A DNA stretch of 6,356 nt from an uncultured Faecalibacterium sp. Its GTDB lineage: Bacteria > Bacillota > Clostridia > Oscillospirales > Ruminococcaceae. Below, piece after piece: positions 1 through 4,837 of this stretch. Location of the stretch: NCBI GenBank assembly GCA_937917475.1, contig CALDNF010000248.1, forward strand, positions 1 through 6,356, read 5' to 3'. Below the pieces are notes generated by a model, which was not told where the DNA came from, made no database searches, and saw nothing but the letters and a program-made list of their open reading frames with translations. Positions within the stretch are counted from its first letter, which is position 1; each line of letters begins with the position of its first letter. A program made the position numbers and the translations under genes.

Positions 1-1
1 G

Positions 2-517
2 CCCACCAAGCCCGGCGACTACACCGTAAAGGTGGATGTCAAGGGCAGCGACAAGACCGAAGCAAAGGAAGGCATTACCGGTGATCCCGAGTGGAAGTAC
101 ACCGTGCCTGCATCCGAAGAACCCACCGGCGACGGCTTTGACGCAGCTGGTGTGATCGTTGCCGGTGCAGTCATCGGCGTGGGCGGCGCAGCCCTTGCAT
201 GGCAGGGCTACAACATGGCCCTTGAGATGGCATCTACGCTGATGCTGCCCGCAGGCGTGCCCATCCCCACCACTCGTGAGATGCTGGCTCTGCTGCTGTG
301 GCAGATGGCAGATCAGCCCGCAGCGGAGAATACCACTCCCTACAGTGACCTTGACGAAGGCTCTGAGTCTCAGATCGCAGCCCGCTGGGCCGTCGAGAAC
401 GAGCTCATCGACCCCATCAACGATGCAGACACCGCTTTCTGCGGCTACCTGCCCGTAAGCATCCGTGAGGTCTATAAGGGCCTGAAGGCTGTCAAAAAGA
501 TGAACAGCACCAAATAA
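2..517 (+). CDS. Surface protein, C-terminal fragment with S-layer-homology-like tail (5' truncated by window)
   Basis: The reading frame is open from the first codon in the window (position 2) to TAA at 515-517, so this is the last 171 residues of a longer protein; the GTG at 32 is internal, not a start. The first ~30 residues (PTKPGDYTVKVDVKGSDKT and onward) read like the end of a beta-sandwich, Ig-like repeat, ending in DPEWKYTV. After an acidic linker comes a hydrophobic, Gly/Ala/Val-rich segment at about residues 49-67 (AGVIVAGAVIGVGGAALAW). The last ~75 residues resemble a divergent S-layer homology module: TTREMLALLLWQMA, then PYSDLDE, then AARWAVENELI, then PVSIREVY, matching the order of TR-x-LWR, FSD, AV-WA-ENG and VTR-E in SLH domains. 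The role is inferred to be cell-envelope display; the ligand or function of the missing N-terminal part is unknown. The hydrophobic segment could be a membrane anchor. A strong terminator follows 37 bases after the stop, so this is the last gene of its transcript. Confidence 0.72.
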   Translation, partial: PTKPGDYTVKVDVKGSDKTEAKEGITGDPEWKYTVPASEEPTGDGFDAAGVIVAGAVIGVGGAALAWQGYNMALEMASTLMLPAGVPIPTTREMLALLLWQMADQPAAENTTPYSDLDEGSESQIAARWAVENELIDPINDADTAFCGYLPVSIREVYKGLKAVKKMNSTK

Positions 518-553
518 CGCCATCCTCTCTTTCTTTTAACATACCCCAAAGAG

Positions 554-604
554 CAGAACGCCCCTCACGGTTCCGCAAGCCGTGGGGGGCGTTCTGTTGC
601 TTTC
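554..604 (+). terminator. Strong intrinsic terminator after the surface-protein gene
   Basis: Bases 554-570 pair with 580-596 along all 17 positions (one G-T wobble at 565/585), closing a 9-base loop. A T-rich tail (597-604) follows immediately. No T-run flanks the stem on the other strand, so it works in the + direction only. It isolates the surface-protein gene from the antiporter promoter 34 bases further on. Confidence 0.93.
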
Positions 605-637
605 AGAAAAATTCATCTGCCCGCCGGTTCAAATCTG

Positions 638-666
638 TTGATTTTTTTCTGCACAGAGGGTATAAT
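638..666 (+). promoter_or_regulatory. Sigma-A-type promoter of the antiporter gene
   Basis: TTGATT (638-643) and a perfect TATAAT (661-666) are separated by 17 bases. Transcription should begin near 673, leaving a leader of about 115 bases before the likely ATG at 787. It lies just downstream of the preceding gene's terminator, so the antiporter is an independent transcription unit. Confidence 0.82.
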
Positions 667-672
667 TTTTGG

Positions 673-786
673 GCATCTATTTTTATAGGAAAGTGCAGGG
701 AGTTGGCACCCTGCGCTGCTGCGATTTTAATAAGGAGGATCGGGGGCCGGAACGGTAGAGAAGAAGCGGCCTCCAAACAACGACGC
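673..786 (+). promoter_or_regulatory. Structured 5' leader of the antiporter mRNA
   Basis: Two hairpins can be drawn. The first pairs 693-700 with 709-716 (8 bp, one wobble, 8-base loop). The second pairs 742-749 with 767-774 (8 bp, one wobble, 17-base loop). Between them sits AAGGAGG at 732-738, a perfect Shine-Dalgarno sequence that has no ATG, GTG or TTG within reach; the next plausible start is the ATG at 787. The 3' arm of the second hairpin includes CCTCC (770-774), which could instead pair with GGAGG (734-738) and hide the ribosome site, so two mutually exclusive folds are possible. I do not recognise a named riboswitch class. The pairings are seen in the sequence; a regulatory role is inference. 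Confidence 0.45.
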
Positions 787-2082
787 ATGGAACAACTTTT
801 GATCTGTCTTTCATCCGCACTGATCGCCGGGCTGCTGATGTCCCGGCTGGCAAAAGCCATCCGGCTTCCGGCGGTCACGGCTTATCTGGTGGCCGGGTTG
901 CTGCTGGGCCCCTTTTTTCTGGGGCGGCTGGGCCTGAGCGGTTTTGGCATCGGCTTTGGCAGTCTGGAACAGGTGGATGGCTATTCCATCCTCACGCAGG
1001 TGGCACTGGGCTTCATTGCCTTTGTCATCGGCAATGAGTTCCGGCTCAGCTCGCTGGAAAGCATGGGCAGGCAGGCCATCACCGTGGGCATCCTGCAGGC
1101 GGTGGTCACCACTCTGCTGGTGGATATTGCACTGGTGGCTCTGCATTTCATCCGGCCGGATGTCATTTCCATGGCCTCGGCCATCACTCTGGGGGCCATT
1201 GCAGCTGCGACTGCCCCGGCGGCGACCCTGATGGTGGTCAAGCAGTACAAGGCCGACGGCCCTCTGACCCATCTGCTGCTGATGGTAGTCGCCATCGACG
1301 ACGCTGTGGGGCTGGTGCTTTTCTCGGCATCCTTCGGCATTGCCAATGCGCTGGAGCAGGGCCGTGTGGACCTGCTGAGCGTGCTGGTGGAGCCGCTGGT
1401 GGAGATCGTGTTCTCGCTGGGTCTGGGTGCCATTGCAGGCTTCTGCCTGAACCAGCTGGAAGTCTATTTCCACTCCCGCTCCAAGCGCATGAGCCTGTCG
1501 GTGGCCTTCGTCCTGCTGACGGTGGGGCTGTCCATGTCCACATTTGAGATCGGGCCCATCCATTGCAGCTTCTCGCTGCTGCTGGTCTGCATGATGACCG
1601 GCACCGTGTTCTGCAACATCTGCCCCACCTCAGACGAGCTGATGGACCGTCTGGACCGGTGGGTGTCGCCTATCAACATCCTGTTCTTCGTGCTGTCCGG
1701 CGCAGAGCTGGATCTGAAGATCCTTGCAAGTCCGATGGTGCTGCTTATCGGCATCGTGTACATTGCGGCCCGCTCTCTGGGCAAGATCTCCGGCTCCTAC
1801 CTGAGCTGCCGGGCCACCAGGTGCAGCCCCAGCATCCAGAAATATCTGGGCATCACCCTGCTGCCCCAGGCCGGCGTTGCGCTGGGCATGGCCGCCGAGG
1901 CCGCAGAGCTCTCCGACGGCCATATGGTCCGCAACGTGGTACTCTTCTCGGTGCTGGTCTATGAGCTGGTGGGCCCGACCCTGACCAAGCTCTCCCTCAC
2001 CGCCGCCGGTGAGATCAAGCCCGAGGGCCGCACCAATGCCCGCACCCCCAATAAGCCGCTGCAATCGGCAGAGAAGGTTTGA
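787..2082 (+). CDS. Kef/CPA2-type cation:proton antiporter, Na+/H+ exchanger family
   Basis: A polytopic membrane protein of 431 residues with about a dozen hydrophobic segments, matching the Na+/H+ exchanger domain (PF00999) in length and pattern. It should exchange Na+ or K+ for protons across the cytoplasmic membrane; the cation cannot be told from sequence. Family landmarks are the N-terminal helix ending RLPAVTAYLVAGLLLGP (26-42), ALGFIAFVIGNEFR (73-86), the unwound-helix motif TAPAAT (142-147), the aspartate pair in VAIDDAVG (168-175), which in CPA2 proteins carries the coupled ions, the segment LSGAELDL (303-310), and LLPQAGVALGMA (358-369). The C-terminal ~30 residues are hydrophilic; there is no TrkA-N/RCK domain, unlike full KefB/KefC. 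The start is uncertain: ATG 787 fits the family N-terminus but lacks a close ribosome site. A TTG at 703, preceded by AGGAAAG, would add 28 Arg/Ala-rich residues of no recognised type. It is monocistronic between its own promoter and terminator. Confidence 0.87.
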   Translation: MEQLLICLSSALIAGLLMSRLAKAIRLPAVTAYLVAGLLLGPFFLGRLGLSGFGIGFGSLEQVDGYSILTQVALGFIAFVIGNEFRLSSLESMGRQAITVGILQAVVTTLLVDIALVALHFIRPDVISMASAITLGAIAAATAPAATLMVVKQYKADGPLTHLLLMVVAIDDAVGLVLFSASFGIANALEQGRVDLLSVLVEPLVEIVFSLGLGAIAGFCLNQLEVYFHSRSKRMSLSVAFVLLTVGLSMSTFEIGPIHCSFSLLLVCMMTGTVFCNICPTSDELMDRLDRWVSPINILFFVLSGAELDLKILASPMVLLIGIVYIAARSLGKISGSYLSCRATRCSPSIQKYLGITLLPQAGVALGMAAEAAELSDGHMVRNVVLFSVLVYELVGPTLTKLSLTAAGEIKPEGRTNARTPNKPLQSAEKV

Positions 2083-2104
2083 TCGAAACCCTGAAAACAA
2101 AAAC

Positions 2105-2159
2105 CGCCCCGACAGTTCCGGAGCCTTTTGGCACGGTTCTGCCGGGGCGAATTCTTTTT
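2105..2159 (+). terminator. Terminator of the antiporter gene, probably bidirectional
   Basis: The outer stem pairs 2105-2115 with 2139-2149 (one A-C mismatch), and inner helices 2118-2120/2134-2136 and 2123-2125/2130-2132 cap it with a TTTT loop. The + strand continues AATTCTTTTT. On the minus strand the hairpin is followed by a T-rich tract (complement of 2093-2104), so it could also stop leftward transcription coming from the tRNA gene. It begins 22 bases after the antiporter stop. Confidence 0.9.
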
Positions 2160-2169
2160 GAGAAAAGAT

Positions 2170-2205
2170 AAAACAAAAAAGCATCTTGAAAACTTCAAGA
2201 TGCTT
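2170..2205 (-). terminator. Terminator of the initiator tRNA gene
   Basis: Bases 2179-2190 and 2194-2205 are perfectly complementary (12 bp, 3-base loop). Read leftward, the stem is followed by a T-run interrupted by one G (complement of 2170-2180). It begins 3 bases past the encoded CCA end of the tRNA. There is no T-run on the + side, so it acts on the minus strand only. Confidence 0.9.
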
Positions 2206-2207
2206 GG

Positions 2208-2284
<77 letters not shown>

Positions 2285-2300
2285 ATATTTACTTGTCTGC

Positions 2301-2317
2301 GTCAGCCTCTCGCTGAC
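2301..2317 (-). other. Hairpin in the 5' leader of pre-tRNA-fMet
   Basis: GTCAGC (2301-2306) and GCTGAC (2312-2317) are perfectly complementary around a 5-base loop. It lies between the expected transcription start (about 2320) and the mature tRNA 5' end (2284), leaving 16 bases for RNase P access. It may stabilise or shape the precursor leader; that role is inference. Confidence 0.5.
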
Positions 2318-2326
2318 TGCTCAAGT

Positions 2327-2355
2327 ATAATACCACACCACGGGGTGAATGTCAA
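2327..2355 (-). promoter_or_regulatory. Near-consensus promoter of tRNA-fMet
   Basis: On the minus strand a perfect TTGACA (2350-2355) and TATTAT (2327-2332) are separated by exactly 17 bases. This near-ideal promoter fits a stable-RNA gene. It starts 16 bases beyond the DUF4349 stop codon. No hairpin terminator separates that gene from the promoter, so some read-through from the sigma operon into the tRNA is also possible. Confidence 0.88.
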
Positions 2356-2371
2356 GGCTTTTTTTGAAAAA

Positions 2372-3487
2372 TTATTTGCGGTGTGCCCGGCGGCGACGCC
2401 ACAGCAGGATGCCCACGGCCAGAACAGCCAGCAGAAGCAGCAGAGGCCAGACCCCGATGATGCAGACGACAAGCTGCTGCATCCCGGATATAAAGCCGGA
2501 CCAGCCGTTCCGGAAAGAGGAAGCCAGCTGCTCGCCAAAGTTCTCCTCAGCGGGGGTGTACTCTTTGACCTCGGACAGGGTGACGTAGACGGTGCAGCAC
2601 TCGATCTGCTGATTGTACCAGTCCAGCTGGCTCTGGTAGCTTTCCAGCTGATACTGCACGTCGCTGAGGGAAGACTCGATTTCCAGCAGGTCCGAGAGAT
2701 TCTCTGCGCCGGCCTGCAATTCCTGCAGACGGGTGCGCTGGGCGACGAGATTGTTCACCCGGGCCTCTACGTCCAGATACTGGCTGGTGACGTCATCGGC
2801 CTGCTCACTCTTGTTCACCACGTTGCCCGCTTCGGCTGCGGCGGAGAGGAAGCTTTCGTAGTTGTCCTGCGGCACCCGCAGCGTCAGCGAAAGGCTTCGG
2901 CTGGACCCGGTGTAAGTGGACTCATTGCTGGACTCCATGTAACCGTCGGCGTCGGAAAGGGCGGCGTTCAGGGCATCCCGGGAGGCATCATAGTCTTTGC
3001 TTTCAATGGAAAGGTTGGCGGTGTAGATGATCTTGGCGGAATCGCTCTGGCTTGCGGCCTCGCTGCCGGTGAGCAGGGGGGAACCGTTGGTATCCTCCAT
3101 GCTGTAGACCGCAGTCTCGGGGCTGCTGGCCATGGCATACAGGGCAGAATCTGCACCGCCCGCCGCCACAGCAGCCCGGGAAGTGTTGCTTTGGGCACTG
3201 AGGCTGGCGGCACTGCCGCCCGATCCCAGATGCAGCACTGTAAATGCACTGCCGCCTACGACAACACAGAGGGCGAAGCAGGCAGCAAGACCGAACATCC
3301 GCTTTGCCGGAAACCGCACCGGCTTCTTGCGTACAGGCTTTGCAGGGGCGGCAGAAAGCTGCGGCCCGGAGACGGGTTCGGAAGGTGCAGTGGGCTTCTG
3401 AGCGGCCTGCATAGCAAGCAGCTTTGCTTTCAGATCGTCCGGGGCGTGAAGGTCATCTACCTCCATTTTATACTCATACCACCTCAT
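2372..3487 (-). CDS. DUF4349 membrane protein, candidate anti-sigma/sensor partner of the adjacent ECF sigma factor
   Basis: 371 residues. The N-terminal ~62 residues are hydrophilic and include an LHAPDDLKAKLLAMQA stretch like the short helical N-termini of Firmicutes membrane anti-sigma factors, followed by a basic KPVRKKPVRFPAKR patch. A first membrane helix spans about 64-86. A Ser/Ala/Gly-rich low-complexity linker (88-150) leads to the DUF4349 core, from IIYTANLSIESKDYD (153-167) through LTLRVPQDNYESF and a likely coiled coil rich in Leu/Gln/Glu (about 235-300). A second membrane helix (about 340-362) ends in a basic tail WRRRRAHRK. The inferred topology is N-terminus and tail inside, core outside. 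The ATG at 3487 lies inside the end of the sigma gene (14-base overlap) and has AAGGAGGAG just upstream, so the two are co-expressed and probably translationally coupled. DUF4349 has no assigned biochemical function; the anti-sigma role rests on gene order and topology. There is no HXXXCXXC zinc motif in the N-terminus. Confidence 0.85.
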   Translation of the reverse strand: MRWYEYKMEVDDLHAPDDLKAKLLAMQAAQKPTAPSEPVSGPQLSAAPAKPVRKKPVRFPAKRMFGLAACFALCVVVGGSAFTVLHLGSGGSAASLSAQSNTSRAAVAAGGADSALYAMASSPETAVYSMEDTNGSPLLTGSEAASQSDSAKIIYTANLSIESKDYDASRDALNAALSDADGYMESSNESTYTGSSRSLSLTLRVPQDNYESFLSAAAEAGNVVNKSEQADDVTSQYLDVEARVNNLVAQRTRLQELQAGAENLSDLLEIESSLSDVQYQLESYQSQLDWYNQQIECCTVYVTLSEVKEYTPAEENFGEQLASSFRNGWSGFISGMQQLVVCIIGVWPLLLLLAVLAVGILLWRRRRAHRK

Positions 3488-3965
3488 CTTCGATCTCCTC
3501 CTTCAGCATCGTATGTAACTGGGTCCGTGCCCGGCGCAGCCAGCTCAGCACGGTGTTTGTGGGCGCACCCAGCATCCGCCCGACCTCCGCCGCTGTGTAG
3601 CCCTCATAATAATGAAGGTAGACAGCATTGCGGTAATTCTCCGGCAGGGCACGCACCGCATCCAACACACTGCCGTCCGGAAAAGCATCCGGGGCGGGGA
3701 TGTTTTCATCCAGCTCGGTGTCCTTCTGGCGGGCTGCCCGGGTCAGGTCCCGGCAGCGATTGATCGTTACCCGCAGCAGCCAGGCTTTGAGGTGCTCCTC
3801 ACTCTCAAAGCTGCCGCTATAGGACAGAAGCTTTTCAAAAACATCCTGCACCACATCCTCTGCGTCGGCGGTGCAGTTGCAGTTGTGAACGGCGGCCCGG
3901 TAAACGGAGTCGCTGTATTTCTGCACAGCCAGCGCAAAAACTGTATCTCTTGGTAAGGGTCCCAT
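3474..3965 (-). CDS. ECF-type RNA polymerase sigma factor (sigma-70 family)
   Basis: 163 residues, the usual ECF length. It should direct RNA polymerase to a stress or envelope regulon and is likely held by the membrane protein encoded next. Region 2 covers about residues 10-80, with DAEDVVQDVFEKL (34-46, the core-binding helix) and KAWLLRVTINRCRD (60-73, the -10 recognition helix). Region 4 covers about 100-155, with LPENYRNAVYLHYYEGYTAA (107-126) and the helix-turn-helix through VGRMLGAPTNTVLSWLRRAR (128-147). There is no extra C-terminal domain. The ATG at 3965 is preceded by AAAGGAG at a 9-base spacing. The stop TGA overlaps the start of the DUF4349 gene. It lies 132 bases downstream of the 191-residue gene on the same strand, and I see no convincing terminator in that gap, so both its own promoter and read-through are possible. 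Confidence 0.95.
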   Translation of the reverse strand: MGPLPRDTVFALAVQKYSDSVYRAAVHNCNCTADAEDVVQDVFEKLLSYSGSFESEEHLKAWLLRVTINRCRDLTRAARQKDTELDENIPAPDAFPDGSVLDAVRALPENYRNAVYLHYYEGYTAAEVGRMLGAPTNTVLSWLRRARTQLHTMLKEEIEDEVV

Positions 3966-4007
3966 AAGTTAACGCTCCTTTGACAACCCCGCTCAGGGCA
4001 GAGTATC

Positions 4008-4030
4008 GGTGAACAATGGGAACTTTCACC
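4008..4030. promoter_or_regulatory. Inverted repeat upstream of the sigma gene
   Basis: GGTGAA (4008-4013) and TTCACC (4025-4030) are perfect inverted repeats separated by 11 bases. They lie 43 bases upstream of the sigma start codon. On the minus strand the repeat contains TGAAAG, followed after 14 bases by CGATAC, faintly like an ECF -35/-10 pair but with a short spacer. It could be an operator, part of an autoregulated promoter, or chance. No good sigma-A promoter is evident in the 3966-4097 gap. Confidence 0.3.
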
Positions 4031-4097
4031 CTGTATACGGATGAAACCTCCCAGATATTGCATTTTGTCCGGGAAAATTGATAAAAATTCCCAGCTC

Positions 4098-4673
4098 TCA
4101 TCTCCGGTAGACCCGCTGGAACAGGGCGACCCGCTGGGCAAGATAGGTCTCAGCCTTTGGGTGACGCAGCCAGTGTTTTCCATCGGCAGACAGAGCCAGC
4201 CGCCGCCCCAGCGTGTAGGGGGAAACATCGATCTCCTCCACATCCCGCAGCGTCAGCGTCAGGCTCAGAGCCATGGCGGTGTCGGGCACCGGGGGAAGGG
4301 GTTCTTCCCAGCGGAAGGGCGGGAGCAGCTGCACGGCACAGACCGCCCGGGAACATTCCTCGGTGAGGAGGAGGGCGGCGGGTGTGCCGTCGGGCAGGAC
4401 GTGCAGGCTGCTGTAAAGCAGCTGCAGCCGTCCCGGGGAAAGCAGGAGGGAACAGCCCTCGGCGTTGCTCTCCCGCAGCGTCAGATAGTCGGATGCCTCG
4501 TCGGCATAGATGCGCCGGGCCGGGGCCTGAAAGCCTGCATAAAGAGCGGGCAGAGCAAACACGCCCTCCCGGTCAAGGGTATGCTGCAAAAGCAGATAAA
4601 ATTCAGTCAGGGGATGGGATGGGTCCGGCTGCGGCATCCCGAAATCCGGCCGGGAAAGATGACCTCCGCCCAT
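4098..4673 (-). CDS. Hypothetical protein, 191 residues, family not recognised
   Basis: The frame is open further upstream to 4778, but ATG at 4673 has a perfect ribosome site (AAAGGAGG, 7-base spacing) and sits properly downstream of a promoter at 4704-4732, so this start is well supported. The protein is soluble: there is no signal peptide, membrane helix, cysteine cluster or nucleotide-binding loop. It begins MGGGHLSRPDFGMPQPDP. An amphipathic segment LTEFYLLLQHTLDREG follows, then alternating strand-like stretches (SLLLSPGRLQLLYSSLHVL, then AALLLTEECSRAVCAVQLL). A Pro-rich loop PPFRWEEPLPPVPDT and a regular TAMALSLTLTLRDVEEIDVS stretch come next, and it ends in a basic helix ALFQRVYRR. 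This suggests a mixed alpha/beta fold; no catalytic motif is apparent. It is divergently transcribed from bioY and lies upstream of the sigma gene on the same strand. The function is unknown. Confidence 0.8.
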   Translation of the reverse strand: MGGGHLSRPDFGMPQPDPSHPLTEFYLLLQHTLDREGVFALPALYAGFQAPARRIYADEASDYLTLRESNAEGCSLLLSPGRLQLLYSSLHVLPDGTPAALLLTEECSRAVCAVQLLPPFRWEEPLPPVPDTAMALSLTLTLRDVEEIDVSPYTLGRRLALSADGKHWLRHPKAETYLAQRVALFQRVYRR

Positions 4674-4703
4674 AAAAAAGCCTCCTTTGCAGGTTGTTTC
4701 TTT

Positions 4704-4732
4704 ATTATATAGGGTTTGGGCCTGCTTTGCAA
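4704..4732 (-). promoter_or_regulatory. Promoter of the 191-residue protein gene
   Basis: On the minus strand TTGCAA (4727-4732) and a perfect TATAAT (4704-4709) are separated by 17 bases. The transcription start should fall near 4697, giving a short leader of about 24 bases that contains the AAAGGAGG ribosome site (4681-4688). The nearest arm of the BirA-type site (4740-4749) lies 7 bases upstream of the -35. Confidence 0.8.
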
Positions 4733-4739
4733 GAATTTG

Positions 4740-4774
4740 ATTGTAAACCTTTTTGCGAGATCTGTGTTGACGAT
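4740..4774 (+). promoter_or_regulatory. BirA-type biotin operator overlapping the bioY promoter
   Basis: The left arm ATTGTAAACC (4740-4749) matches the known BirA half-site exactly. The right arm TGTTGACGAT (4765-4774) matches 7 of 10 positions of the mirror half-site GGTTTACAAT. The arms are 15 bases apart, within the 14-16 typical for BirA operators. The right arm covers the -35 of the bioY promoter (4767-4772), so biotinyl-AMP-bound BirA would be expected to block RNA polymerase. Half-site sequence and spacing are seen; BirA binding is inferred from the known regulon of Gram-positive bacteria with a DNA-binding BirA. Confidence 0.75.
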
Positions 4775-4795
4775 CCAAAAAACACCGGGTATACT
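4767..4795 (+). promoter_or_regulatory. Promoter of bioY
   Basis: TTGACG (4767-4772) and TATACT (4790-4795) are separated by 17 bases. Transcription should start near 4802, leaving a leader of about 36 bases with GAGG (4828-4831) six bases before the ATG. The -35 is embedded in the right arm of the BirA-type operator. Confidence 0.85.
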
Positions 4796-4837
4796 AACCC
4801 TCGGAACAAGATAGTCGAAAAATGATTGAGGTGTGTT

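Noticed and set aside
693..758. Possible 21-codon leader peptide starting GTG 693 before the antiporter
   Set aside because: The only purine-rich stretch (AGGAAA) directly abuts the GTG, leaving no spacing. There is no run of regulatory codons or attenuator terminator.
811..1563. 250-codon open frame on the minus strand inside the antiporter gene
   Set aside because: The translation is Gln/His/Gly-rich with no hydrophobic core, which is what the opposite strand of a Leu/Val/Ile-rich membrane protein gene gives.
2345..3763. 472-codon open frame on the + strand opposite the DUF4349 and sigma genes
   Set aside because: It is antisense to two genes with clear family motifs, overlapping ribosome sites and a consistent operon. 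Its translation is low-complexity Gly/Pro/Arg-rich without domain features, typical of an antisense shadow in GC-rich DNA. It would also cross the tRNA promoter.
4071..4092. Possible hairpin GGGAA / TTCCC after the 191-residue gene
   Set aside because: A five-base, A/T-ended stem without a following T-run on the minus strand; not a credible terminator.
4041..4712. 223-codon + strand open frame opposite the 191-residue protein
   Set aside because: There is no ribosome site at its start. It runs over the minus-strand promoter and ribosome site of the opposing gene and has no family features. The minus-strand gene has strong start signals.
4685..4725. GCAGG / CCTGC arms flanking the 191-residue gene promoter
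   Set aside because: The complementary arms are only 5 bases long and 27 bases apart, too weak to call an operator or hairpin.
4674..4778. Upstream extension of the 191-residue protein to 4778
   Set aside because: It would read through its own -10 and -35 and the perfect ribosome site before ATG 4673. The extra residues are Lys/Arg/Gln-rich with no fold features.
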